A stretch of DNA of 64,000 bases from Phycisphaeraceae bacterium (lineage in GTDB: Bacteria > Planctomycetota > Phycisphaerae > Phycisphaerales > Phycisphaeraceae). Location of the stretch: contig JADZCR010000017.1 of assembly GCA_020851465.1 (NCBI GenBank), forward strand, positions 62,001-126,000, given 5' to 3'. The translations under genes were made by a program, and so were the position numbers. This document shows, in pieces, positions 54,132 through 62,106 of the stretch; position 1 is the stretch's first letter; each line of letters begins with the position of its first letter. The notes beneath the pieces were generated by a model. The model saw only the letters and a list, made by a program, of their open reading frames with translations, was not told the origin of the DNA and made no database searches.

Positions 54132-54905
54132 ATGAACATCAATGCCCTGGCAATTTCGATCGGCAACACCCGCACGCGCCTGGGGACGTTTGTGGATGGC
54201 AAGCTCATCGAGCGACAGTTCCTCACGAACCAGTCCATGTCCGCGTTGCCTGAAGTGTTGGCACAGACCTACTCAGCGCTGCGGGATAAAGGTGACGCTC
54301 CGGTTGTGCTGGCGTCGGTGAACCCGTCGCTGACTGACCGCGTGGCGCAGGCGGTGGCGCAGCAGCTTGGGCGGACGCCGTTGCGTATCGAGCGTGACCT
54401 GAAGGTGCCGATCGGCCGTCAGCTTGATCGTGAAAGCATTGTAGGTGAGGACCGTCTGCTGAACGCCGCCGCCGCCTATGACACGCTCAAATCGGCATGT
54501 GTGATCGTCGATGCCGGTACGGCTGTCACCATTGATTTCGTCGATGGTGCGGGCACGTTTCACGGCGGGGCGATCGCTCCCGGCGCGAGGATGATGCTCC
54601 AGTCACTGCAAGTGGGCACAGGGCAGTTACCCGAAGTTGAGCTGGCGCGACCGGAAGAACCGATCGGCCACAACACCGCCGAAGCCATGCGCTGCGGTGT
54701 GTTTTATGGTTTGCGCGGCATGGTGAAGGAACTGGCCGAACAATACGCCGAAATCGCCGGGAATTATCCGACCATCGTCGCCACCGGCGGTGACGCGGAA
54801 CTGCTCTTTGGTGACTGGGAATTGATCGAGCGTCATGTGCCCGACCTTACTCTGCTGGGGATCGGTGTGACGCTTCAGACAGCCAGAACCGCCGACGAAG
54901 AATAG
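54132..54905 (+). CDS. coaX: type III pantothenate kinase with altered phosphate-1 motif
   Basis: A 257-residue CoaX, which phosphorylates pantothenate in CoA synthesis. VGEDRLLNAAAAYDTLKSAC, VIVDAGTAVTIDFVDG and GGAIAPGARMMLQSL are family motifs, so the catalytic Asp in GEDR and the K+-site DAGT are kept. The N-terminal phosphate motif, normally D.GNT, reads AISIGNTRTRLGTF with Ser9 for Asp. Activity is uncertain. It heads the run coaX, two 4-TM genes and the MnmE-like GTPase. Confidence 0.85.
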   Translation: MNINALAISIGNTRTRLGTFVDGKLIERQFLTNQSMSALPEVLAQTYSALRDKGDAPVVLASVNPSLTDRVAQAVAQQLGRTPLRIERDLKVPIGRQLDRESIVGEDRLLNAAAAYDTLKSACVIVDAGTAVTIDFVDGAGTFHGGAIAPGARMMLQSLQVGTGQLPEVELARPEEPIGHNTAEAMRCGVFYGLRGMVKELAEQYAEIAGNYPTIVATGGDAELLFGDWELIERHVPDLTLLGIGVTLQTARTADEE

Positions 54906-54961
54906 GATGATTCCGCTGCTGTCTGCGGGACTCCGCTACGAAAATCTGGGTGGTAATTCTC

Positions 54962-55435
54962 ATGCCTCACGAGCCGACGCCATCCGAACTCGATGCGTTA
55001 ATGCGGGAACGCACGACGCTGACGCTGCGCGTGTTCTGGGGAGCGATGCTGGCTGGACTGGTGCTGCTTTTTCTACTGGTTCTTTCGTTGTGGAGTAAAG
55101 ATGCGGTACCCGACTCGCCGCCGCATGTCGCGCGAGGACTCGGCTACGCGGTCGTGATCATGCTCGTGACCCTCGTCCCGCTGGGCTATTTCATTCGCAA
55201 TCAGCAATACAAGAAACACTGGCGGGGTGACGCGATCGCCCCGGCTGGATACCTGAGCGGGAATCTCGTGCTGTTTGTCTTTTGCGAGTTAATCGCCAGC
55301 GTTGGTCTGGCTGCGACACTCATCGCCCGCTCACACGGTTGGCAATATCTCACGGCGGTACCCGTGATCATCGCGGTTGCTGTGCTGGTGGTGAACTTTC
55401 CCAATGGTCGTGCGATGCTGCCCGCCCGGTCGTGA
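54962..55435 (+). CDS. four-TM membrane protein, paralogue 1
   Basis: A 157-residue protein with four hydrophobic segments (FWGAMLAGLVLLFLLVLSLW; GYAVVIMLVTLVPLGYFIR; GNLVLFVFCELIASVGLAAT; YLTAVPVIIAVAVLVVNF). The internal PLGYFIRNQQ, GNLVLF and CE elements recur in the next gene, so they are tandem paralogues. No family recognised. The ATG at 54962 lies 57 bases past coaX. Confidence 0.72.
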   Translation: MPHEPTPSELDALMRERTTLTLRVFWGAMLAGLVLLFLLVLSLWSKDAVPDSPPHVARGLGYAVVIMLVTLVPLGYFIRNQQYKKHWRGDAIAPAGYLSGNLVLFVFCELIASVGLAATLIARSHGWQYLTAVPVIIAVAVLVVNFPNGRAMLPARS

Positions 55436-55529
55436 TCCTTCGCGGTGGATTAGAATGGCGATCGGATTGGCCGACGCATTCGTGGTGCTGACTGTTCGCC
55501 CGCAGATGTCATAATCAATCTCCCTTCGC

Positions 55530-56036
55530 ATGGATCTGCTCATGTCACCAATCAACTCGAAAAATCCGCAGGCGATAGAGCTTACCCCGCAGCACTGGCT
55601 GCGCTTGAGCTTCATGATCTGGGGCGCGCTCCTGGTGGGTCAGATCGTGTTCTTTGGCGTTGTGCTCTTTCTTCGCAGCAGCGGTCAGCAACCGATGGTC
55701 AATCAACAAACCGCTCAACTGCTGCTCATCATTGCGTCAGCGATGATCTTCGCTGTGATCCCGCTCGGTTACATGATCCGCCGCTCCTCATTCCTACGCG
55801 CTGCTGACAAGGAAGAAAAGGTCAAGCTCGGCATGTTGTTCGGCGGAAATCTGGTGTTCTGGGCTGCGTGCGAGGGCGTCTCGCTGTTCGGGATCGTCGG
55901 ATTCCTGGTGGGGGGGCTGTGGCTTAATCTCATTCCATCGCTTGTGGCGTTTGTCATTCAGTTGCTTCACTCGCCGCGTCTGCCGGGCGACTCGATCTTT
56001 CCAACCATTAACCGATCTGATGTGCACCGCCCGTGA
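55530..56036 (+). CDS. four-TM membrane protein, paralogue 2
   Basis: A 168-residue protein laid out like the preceding one: FMIWGALLVGQIVFFGVVLF, LLLIIASAMIFAVIPLGYMI, then GNLVFWAACEGVSLFGIVGF and GGLWLNLIPSLVAFVIQLL. PLGYMIRRSS, GNLVFW and CEG align with paralogue 1. Its stop overlaps the GTG start of the MnmE-like gene by four bases, so the two proteins are made together. ATGs at codons 1 and 5 are both possible. Confidence 0.72.
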   Translation: MDLLMSPINSKNPQAIELTPQHWLRLSFMIWGALLVGQIVFFGVVLFLRSSGQQPMVNQQTAQLLLIIASAMIFAVIPLGYMIRRSSFLRAADKEEKVKLGMLFGGNLVFWAACEGVSLFGIVGFLVGGLWLNLIPSLVAFVIQLLHSPRLPGDSIFPTINRSDVHRP

Positions 56037-57106
56037 GTTCGACGGCACGAATCACGATTGTCACAGCACCCGCTCCCGGCGCGGTGGCAATGATCCAGAT
56101 TCACGGTCCGGGTGCCGCTGCCATCCTGCGCAGCGTGACGGGTCATGCCGATTGGCCGGCTGGGCGCATGCGGCTCGCAACGCTGGCGGGCGTGGATCAG
56201 GGTTTGGCGGTGATGTTGCGCCCGGATTGGGCGCAGCTCATGCCGCATGGCGGGCCACGGGTGGTACGGCAGCTCGTGGAAAAAACGGTCGCATTGGGTG
56301 CGGTTTACGAGCAGTCCCCATCCGCGCGCGACATCTATCCGGAAGCCGTCAGCGACATCGAGGCTGACATGCTCGCGGCACTCGCGCGTGCCGCAAGCCC
56401 TGCCGCCGTCGATCTGCTTTTGGCGCAGCCGTGCTTGTGGACTCAGTGGTTGCACACGCTCTCTTCCTCGCAGGAGACCACACGGGAAGACCTGGGCAAG
56501 CCACTTCTACTGAATGAAAACGTACTGGCTCGATCGCGCGTGCTGGATCGGTTGATCGATCCGCCTGCGGTCGTCGTCGTCGGTCGGCCCAATGTCGGCA
56601 AGTCCACACTGACCAACCGGATGCTTGGCCGCTCGGTGAGCATCGTGGCGGACCTGCCCGGCACGACGCGCGACTGGGTCGCTGGTCTGGCGGAGATTCA
56701 GGGTGTGGCAGTGCGCTGGCTTGATACGCCGGGTGTCCGTGCGACCGACGACCCGATCGAGTCCCGCGCAATCACGCTGGCGTCACGGGTCATCTCCTCT
56801 GCGGATGTGCTCATTGCGATGCGCGACCACCGAATCGACTGGCCAGCACCCACGGAGCTGCCGCGCGAGCCTGATATCTGGGTGATAAACAAATCCGATC
56901 AGAGCCTTCCATCGGATGACACGCGCGGTGCCCTCCCCATCAGTGCTCAGACGGGTGAGGGTCTCGAACTCCTGACCCAGCGAATACTCACGACACTCGG
57001 ACTGACGCCGCTCCACGAGGAACGGTGGGCGTTTTCGGATCGCTTGAAAAAGCTGGCTGTCGCATCTGACATAGCTGCACTCGCAGTTTATCTGGCTGAA
57101 AAATAG
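56033..57106 (+). CDS. MnmE-like GTPase, shortened and degenerate
   Basis: A 357-residue protein related to tRNA-modification GTPase MnmE. The N-terminus keeps PAPGAVAMIQIHGPGAAAIL, like the MnmE start, but the formyl-THF-binding N domain is short and lacks the usual RRPGEFT..AFLNGK motif. The G domain is whole: VVGRPNVGKSTLTNRML, LPGTTRDWVAG, WLDTPGVR, INKSD, ISAQTGEG. MnmE's C-terminal Cys-Ile-Gly-Lys motif is absent, so it is not expected to modify U34. Real MnmE is about 450 residues. The GTG start overlaps the stop of the preceding gene. Confidence 0.75.
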   Translation: MSSTARITIVTAPAPGAVAMIQIHGPGAAAILRSVTGHADWPAGRMRLATLAGVDQGLAVMLRPDWAQLMPHGGPRVVRQLVEKTVALGAVYEQSPSARDIYPEAVSDIEADMLAALARAASPAAVDLLLAQPCLWTQWLHTLSSSQETTREDLGKPLLLNENVLARSRVLDRLIDPPAVVVVGRPNVGKSTLTNRMLGRSVSIVADLPGTTRDWVAGLAEIQGVAVRWLDTPGVRATDDPIESRAITLASRVISSADVLIAMRDHRIDWPAPTELPREPDIWVINKSDQSLPSDDTRGALPISAQTGEGLELLTQRILTTLGLTPLHEERWAFSDRLKKLAVASDIAALAVYLAEK

Positions 57107-57193
57107 GTTTCCGTCTGCCTTCGGTTACGAGTGCAGCAAGCTCCCGCCGAGCGATTTTTCCGAGATCACAGAGAAACACACTCCCAGTCGCGG

Positions 57194-58024
57194 TCACTTC
57201 GCATCCAACACATCGACCGCTTTTTCAAAATACTCAGCACTGGGTACCGCGTGCTCCATGCCCGGCTGTTCGAGGTAGGCGGTGTGTTTGAAACCATCTG
57301 CGCGGAAAGCCACCTCCATGTCGTGAGTCAGATCGCGGTTGAAGTCTTTCTCGCCGGTCAGGAACACGAATTTTGTCTGCTCTCTGGCGAGTTTCAGCGG
57401 CTCTTCCGCGGGCGGCTTGTATTGAGCGGTCCAGACGTACTCGTCTTGGCCGCTCAGGGGAATATCACGGAAGTAATCGCAACCGACGATCGGGACGACG
57501 CCTCGGAAAACATCAGGATAGACGAGGCCGACGCGGCTGGCAGTGCGCCCGCCGCCGGAGAGCCCGACCAGATAAACACGGGCTGTATCGATGTCATAGC
57601 GCTGCCGCATGTTGATCGCGCCGTCGATCGCCAGCGCGAAGCGTCGTGCCATGGCAACCTGGTTGCCGGATTGATTCGCTCCGATCCAGATCAGGTGATG
57701 TTTTTCGAGAACGGGTAACCAGTCGGCAGGCGGGGCGCCTGGATCATCGGAATTGATCCAGACGATCAGGCCGTACTTCACGTCCTGTTTCGGCGCTGGG
57801 ACATAGACCTCGAAGGACTCGTCCTTGATTTCGTAAGGTTCCTTCAGGCTGACATGCCGCCAGTCGAAACGCCTGGCAAGTTCGGACAGGCGGCTCAGAT
57901 CGCTGCGCTTGTCGAAGGTGATGGTGAACGCGCCGGTTCGTGCGGATGGCTGAGTTGCCTGCCCCAACGCAGGCGCGACAAGCAGCAGCAGGAGAACGAA
58001 CACCAATCGAGTCGCGCTGTTCAT
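57194..58024 (-). CDS. secreted alpha/beta-hydrolase (esterase/peptidase-like)
   Basis: A 276-residue protein with signal peptide (LVFVLLLLLVAPALGQA). The nucleophile elbow is YLVGLSGGGRTASRVG (Gly-Leu-Ser-Gly-Gly); acid and His probably lie in TGEKDFNRD and PGMEHAVPSAEYF. The layout (DYKPVLIVWINSDDPG, then HHLIWIGANQSGN) resembles PHB-depolymerase-type or prolyl-oligopeptidase-type esterases. It follows floA by 36 bases on the same strand. Confidence 0.8.
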   Translation of the reverse strand: MNSATRLVFVLLLLLVAPALGQATQPSARTGAFTITFDKRSDLSRLSELARRFDWRHVSLKEPYEIKDESFEVYVPAPKQDVKYGLIVWINSDDPGAPPADWLPVLEKHHLIWIGANQSGNQVAMARRFALAIDGAINMRQRYDIDTARVYLVGLSGGGRTASRVGLVYPDVFRGVVPIVGCDYFRDIPLSGQDEYVWTAQYKPPAEEPLKLAREQTKFVFLTGEKDFNRDLTHDMEVAFRADGFKHTAYLEQPGMEHAVPSAEYFEKAVDVLDAK

Positions 58025-58060
58025 GGGAGTGTCGCAGTGGTCGGCTCGGATGCTGCCCGT

Positions 58061-59065
58061 TTACGGCGTGGATGTCTGCGATCCGCCTTCGCCGGCAATA
58101 CTCGAGCGCATCGCGGTGTCCGCCTGTACGTTGCGCATGCGGTAGTAATCCATGATGCCCAGATTTCCCTTGCGGAAGGCGTCCGCCATTGCCTTGGGTA
58201 CCTCCGCTTCCGCGAGCACAACCAGTGCGCGGTTGCGCTGGATCTCGGCCTTGTTCTCCTGCTCGACGGCAACCGCGCTGGCGCGGCGTTTTTCCGCCTC
58301 GGCTTGGAATCGCTTGGCGTCCGCGGCAGCTTGATCCGCCTGGAGCTTGGCGCCGATGTTTTCGCCCACATCCACGTCGGCAATATCCACCGAAAGAATC
58401 TCGAAGGCTGTCCCGGCGTCCAGACCCTTTTCCAGCACCGACTTACTGATGCGGTCGGGGTTTTCCAGTACCGCCTTGTGGCTGCTGGCCGAGCCGATCG
58501 TGGTGACGATGCCCTCGCCAACACGGGCGATGATCGTTTCCTCAGTCGCTCCGCCGACGAGTCGGGCGATGTTGGTTCGCACGGTGACACGCGCTTTGAC
58601 CTTTAGCTGGATGCCGTCCTGCGAGACCGCGTCGATCGTCTCGCGCCCCTTGGTTGAGTCAGGACAGTCGATGACTTTGGGATTCACGCTGGTGTGTACC
58701 GCGTCGAGAATATCGCGGCCCGCAAGGTCGATGGCACAGGCGGTGTCATAAGGCAGGTTGATCTTGGCGCGGTCGGCTGCGATCAGCGCGGTCACGACAG
58801 TCGGAACCCGCCCGCCTGAGAGGTAGTGGGCTTCGAGTTGGTCAGAGCTTAGGTCGAGGCCTGCTTTGATCGCTCGGATGCGCGAGAGCACGATCACGCG
58901 CGGGTCCACCTTGCGCAGCTTCATTCCGATGAGCTTGCCGAAGCCGACACTGGCACCCGATGTCAACGCCTGAATCCAGATGCTCAGAAACTGCCCCACG
59001 ACCGCGAAGATGATGATCATGACGATCGCGGAAACGATCAGAACGGCAATGAGAACCTTATCCAT
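58061..59065 (-). CDS. floA: flotillin-like protein FloA
   Basis: A 334-residue membrane scaffold of the FloA/YqfA family: an N-terminal membrane segment ([20 protein letters not shown]), then [40 protein letters not shown], and a C-terminal helix rich in Ala/Glu ([20 protein letters not shown]). It organises membrane microdomains. The ATG at 59065 has AAGGGG five bases upstream. No NfeD partner is adjacent; the esterase gene takes that place. Confidence 0.93.
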   Translation of the reverse strand: MDKVLIAVLIVSAIVMIIIFAVVGQFLSIWIQALTSGASVGFGKLIGMKLRKVDPRVIVLSRIRAIKAGLDLSSDQLEAHYLSGGRVPTVVTALIAADRAKINLPYDTACAIDLAGRDILDAVHTSVNPKVIDCPDSTKGRETIDAVSQDGIQLKVKARVTVRTNIARLVGGATEETIIARVGEGIVTTIGSASSHKAVLENPDRISKSVLEKGLDAGTAFEILSVDIADVDVGENIGAKLQADQAAADAKRFQAEAEKRRASAVAVEQENKAEIQRNRALVVLAEAEVPKAMADAFRKGNLGIMDYYRMRNVQADTAMRSSIAGEGGSQTSTP

Positions 59066-59180
59066 GTCAACCCCTTTCGAAAGGAAGAACATGGTGCATC
59101 ATACAACGATCTGACCTTTCCGCAGGCCCGTCATTTCAGCCTGCCGCGTGAGAGGGCGTCGCCGGCGGCAGCGGCCGCAA

Positions 59181-59211
59181 TTCGGTGTGCGGAGACCCGT
59201 ACCGCTATAAT
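59181..59211 (+). promoter_or_regulatory. possible promoter of the AdkA-like fusion gene
   Basis: TATAAT at 59206-59211 with a weak -35 (TTCGGT, 19-base spacing), 44 bases before the ATG at 59255. The -10 is consensus; the -35 is doubtful. Confidence 0.45.
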
Positions 59212-59254
59212 CGCCGCGTGCCCAGGGTGGTGGGCGGTACCGAGGACTCATTTC

Positions 59255-60385
59255 ATGCGCGCGATCGTCACCGGCCAGGTCGGGATGGATAAGAAAGACT
59301 ACCTCAACAAAGTCGCGCGCCTTGCCGGCGAGCGCGGCGAGTCGATCGAGGTGTTCCACGTCGGCGACATGATGTACGACGAGGCCCGCGACGTGCGGCC
59401 GGGACGCATCCTCGACCTGCCGCTTTCACGGCTCAACTCGCTCCGTCGTGCCGCGTTCAAGGACATCCTCACCCAGTCCGAGGGCAAGCGGAATCTGCTG
59501 GTCAACACGCACGCCACTTTCCGCTGGCGTCACGGCCTTTTTTCCGCATTTGATTTCGATCAGGTCCGCAAGCTCGCCCCCGACATGCTCATCTGTCTCG
59601 TGGACAATATCGAGGTCGTTCATAACCGGCTCCACGGCGAACACACGCTCGACGCGACGCTCAAGGACCTGATGGTCTGGCGCGAAGAGGAGATCATGGC
59701 CACCGAACTGATGGCCCAGGCGGTCTCCAGTGTGTCCGGCAGGCGGAACTTCTACGTCCTGTCGCGCGGACGACATCAGGACACGATCGAGACCTGTTAC
59801 CGGCTGATCTGCAAGCCGCAGATGCGCAAGGTGTATCCGAGCTTTCCCATGAGCCACGTGGTCGATATGCCGGAAGTGCTCGCGGAGATCGACCGCTTCC
59901 GAGCATCACTGGCGAAACATTTCATATGCTTTGACCCCGGCGATGTGGACGAAAAACTGCTGCTCGATGCAGCGATCGCGGCTGCGAAAGAGGGCCGCGA
60001 CTTCGTCGAGATGAAACCCGGCTCCTTCACGGGCTCGGCCGGCCAAAGCCTGCGGGTTTCGGTCAAGCAGGTGCTCGACATCGCCGGCGACGTGGACGGG
60101 CAGATCTACGCACGCGACTTCAAGCTCGTGGACCAGAGCGACATGATCGTTTCACTCGTGCCGGAACTTCCCGGCGGCGTGCCGGGACTGTCCAGCGGCG
60201 TCGAGCGCGAGTTGCACCACGCCTTTGAACACGGCAAAGAGGTGTACGTCGTGTGGAAGCCGAAGAAAAACCCCAGCCCGTTCATCACCGAGACGGCTAC
60301 CAAGGTTTTCAAATCCGTCGAAGAAGCACTGACGTATTTTGAAAACACGGGGATGTTCGCCCAGGTCAACCTGTTTGGGCATTGA
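59255..60385 (+). CDS. AdkA-like P-loop protein fused to a deoxyribosyltransferase-like domain
   Basis: A 376-residue two-domain protein. Domain 1 (about 1-200) resembles archaeal-type adenylate kinase: MRAIVTGQVGMDKKDYLNKV is a bent P-loop lacking the usual GKT/S, with IEVFHVGDMMYDEA, NLLVNTHATFRWRHGLFSAF and MLICLVDNIEVVHNRL. Domain 2 (about 220-376) resembles nucleoside 2-deoxyribosyltransferase/DUF4406: KHFICFDPGDVDE, KLVDQSDMIVSLVPELPGG, VERELHHAFEHGKEVYVVWK. The combination hints at nucleotide sensing or metabolism, but the reaction is unknown. Confidence 0.7.
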   Translation: MRAIVTGQVGMDKKDYLNKVARLAGERGESIEVFHVGDMMYDEARDVRPGRILDLPLSRLNSLRRAAFKDILTQSEGKRNLLVNTHATFRWRHGLFSAFDFDQVRKLAPDMLICLVDNIEVVHNRLHGEHTLDATLKDLMVWREEEIMATELMAQAVSSVSGRRNFYVLSRGRHQDTIETCYRLICKPQMRKVYPSFPMSHVVDMPEVLAEIDRFRASLAKHFICFDPGDVDEKLLLDAAIAAAKEGRDFVEMKPGSFTGSAGQSLRVSVKQVLDIAGDVDGQIYARDFKLVDQSDMIVSLVPELPGGVPGLSSGVERELHHAFEHGKEVYVVWKPKKNPSPFITETATKVFKSVEEALTYFENTGMFAQVNLFGH

Positions 60386-60558
60386 GACCAGAGACATTGA
60401 AGGAGATGCCGGGAGTCCCTGTTTGGCCTCGGTCTCGGCTTACTTTATCTCCGCGGCTCTACGATTCCGGGTATTCTTCCCGACTGGCGTTTTACCAGGC
60501 TTTGGTTACAATGGCGGACTTTCCACCGGGCATCCGTCCCGGCCAAACGAGGTGACTC

Positions 60559-60876
60559 ATGTACGCGATCATCGAAGACAGCGGCACGCAGATCAAGGTT
60601 TCTCAAGGCGATGTGATTCAGGTGGCACTGCGCGACCTGCCCGCCAATGCCGCGACATTGACCTTTGACCGCGTGCTCTTTGTAGGTGGGGGCGAAGGTG
60701 CTGCGAAAATCGGCGCCCCGCTGGTCGCCGGCGCGAAAGTGACCGCCGACGTACTGGGCGAAGGCAAGACCGACAAAGTTGAGATCTTCAAGTTCCGCCG
60801 TCGCAAGACCTATCGCCGCCATCGTGGCCACCGGCAGGATTTCATTAAAGTCAAGATCACCGGCATTCAGGCGTAA
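60559..60876 (+). CDS. rplU: 50S ribosomal protein L21
   Basis: A 105-residue L21: MYAIIEDSGTQIKVSQGDVI, LTFDRVLFVGG, VTADVLGEGKTDKVEIFKFR and the RRRKTYRRHRGHRQDF end are canonical. It is not next to rpmA, which lies about 8 kb upstream with obgE. GAGGTGACT precedes the ATG, and a terminator follows, so it is transcribed alone. Confidence 0.95.
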   Translation: MYAIIEDSGTQIKVSQGDVIQVALRDLPANAATLTFDRVLFVGGGEGAAKIGAPLVAGAKVTADVLGEGKTDKVEIFKFRRRKTYRRHRGHRQDFIKVKITGIQA

Positions 60877-60935
60877 ATGCTCCGTGCCGCACGCGAATGA
60901 CGCGGCCAACGACATCGAAATAACACTGTTTGACG

Positions 60936-60958
60936 AGGCCGAGGCGACTCGGCCTTTT
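60936..60958 (+). terminator. terminator of rplU
   Basis: AGGCCGAG, loop GCGA, CTCGGCCT, then TTT. Sixty bases past the rplU stop. Confidence 0.85.
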
Positions 60959-61029
60959 CATTGCGCAGCGAATAGCTCTTGACGATTCGTTTCAGCATCG
61001 GTTTGGTAAGACAATCCGAGCGAGGCCAG

Positions 61030-61060
61030 AAAAAAGGCCGGCACCTTTCGGCACCGGCCC
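61030..61060 (-). terminator. terminator of the Cys-rich protein genes
   Basis: Read leftward: GGCCGGTGCC, GAAA tetraloop, GGTGCCGGCC with U-G pairs in the middle, then six T. Read rightward the middle pairs are C-A mismatches. It lies 38 bases past the stop of the leftward Cys-rich gene. Confidence 0.9.
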
Positions 61061-61097
61061 TTTGTTACGTCAACTGAATACGCAACAGCATCACTGC

Positions 61098-61304
61098 TTA
61101 CTTGCAGCATTCCTTGCACTGTTCGGTGCACTTGCCGTCCTTGCAGCAGTCCTTCATGTCACAGGATGACTTGTCCTTGCAACATTCGGTGCATTTGGGC
61201 TGTGCCTTGCAGCAGTCTTCGCCTGCGTAGGCCTGCGAAGTGGTAAAGCCCGTCAGCATCGCTGCGGACGCCAGAATTGCGCTCAACATGAGAGTCTTCA
61301 TCAT
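61098..61304 (-). CDS. small Cys-rich secreted protein, metal-binding candidate
   Basis: A 68-residue protein with a signal peptide (LMLSAILASAAMLTGFTTSQ, cut near AYA). The mature part of about 40 residues holds 12 Cys in repeated CCK and C..C units (EDCCKAQPKCTECCKDKSSC, then DMKDCCKDGKCTEQCKECCK) amid Lys, Asp and Glu. This looks like a metallothionein-like or disulfide-rich metal binder in the periplasm. GGAG lies six bases before the first of two adjacent ATGs. Probably cotranscribed with the Cys/His gene 98 bases upstream. Confidence 0.8.
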   Translation of the reverse strand: MMKTLMLSAILASAAMLTGFTTSQAYAGEDCCKAQPKCTECCKDKSSCDMKDCCKDGKCTEQCKECCK

Positions 61305-61402
61305 TATGCTCCTTCCCGCGCGCTCGATGGAGGCGCGGGATTAGTTTGAGAATTAGAAAAAGAACGGAAAACAAAAAGAATCAGCGAAAACGAAAGGATT
61401 TC

Positions 61403-61825
61403 TCAAACCGTCGGGGGGCCGCGCGGCGCATGGACTTCCCGCGCAAGATCAAAGACGAGATAAATCAGTTCGGAGTGTTGTGCAATCTGCGTTGGTGCAG
61501 CCGGCACGAGCACATCGCGCTGCGGATTGATCCACGCGACCGGCACGAACGTTTTTGCAGGAGCAGGCGCATCACCACGCGCCAAGACATCCACTGCCTG
61601 GCCCGGCCGCACTTCACAGCGCGGCATATTCACCGGCTCGTGGCACGACACCACGGGCTTCTTCTCAACCTGACAACATGCGTGAGCGGTGTGATGGTCG
61701 TTACCGCAGGGCGAGCCATCGGCGCACCACATCGTCGGCACAGCCATCGCCGGCAGGATCACTGCCGCCTGGAAGATCAGAACCAGCGCCAAGATTTTGT
61801 GCCGGATCAACCCCATGACACCCAT
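61403..61825 (-). CDS. secreted Cys/His-rich hypothetical protein
   Basis: A 140-residue protein with a signal peptide (IRHKILALVLIFQAAVILPA, cut near AMA). The first mature part has six Cys and a His cluster (WCADGSPCGNDHHTAHACCQ, then VSCHEPVNMPRCEV), suited to binding Cu, Zn or another soft metal; the rest is unremarkable. AAGG lies six bases before the ATG at 61825. Upstream partner of the small Cys-rich gene; the pair probably forms one operon. The 281-base spacer upstream (61826-62106) holds no other gene. Confidence 0.72.
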   Translation of the reverse strand: MGVMGLIRHKILALVLIFQAAVILPAMAVPTMWCADGSPCGNDHHTAHACCQVEKKPVVSCHEPVNMPRCEVRPGQAVDVLARGDAPAPAKTFVPVAWINPQRDVLVPAAPTQIAQHSELIYLVFDLAREVHAPRGPPTV

Positions 61826-62106
61826 TATACGCCTTTCCTCGGACTTGGATCGGTAAAAAAACGGCTGGTCTTTCGTTTTTGTCACCTGGAGCCGTCAACA
61901 ACTGTTTGTGACGAATTTACCGGCGAGGAAGTCTGTTTATAGGTTTTCTAAAATAGCGTTACGGATGCTTCATCCCTGTTATTGGCGGGACGGCGCAGCC
62001 TGATGCGGCAGAGGTAGAGCGATGGCCGGAGACCGGGGCACCGGCTTGACCCATTCGACGCTCTTTACCACACTAGCCGCTCCTTCTAACCAACAGGATC
62101 GCACTT

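Noticed and set aside
56033..57106. Calling the GTPase mnmE
   Set aside because: The folate-binding and C-terminal Cys motifs are missing and the protein is too short, so the gene name would imply a function it probably lacks.
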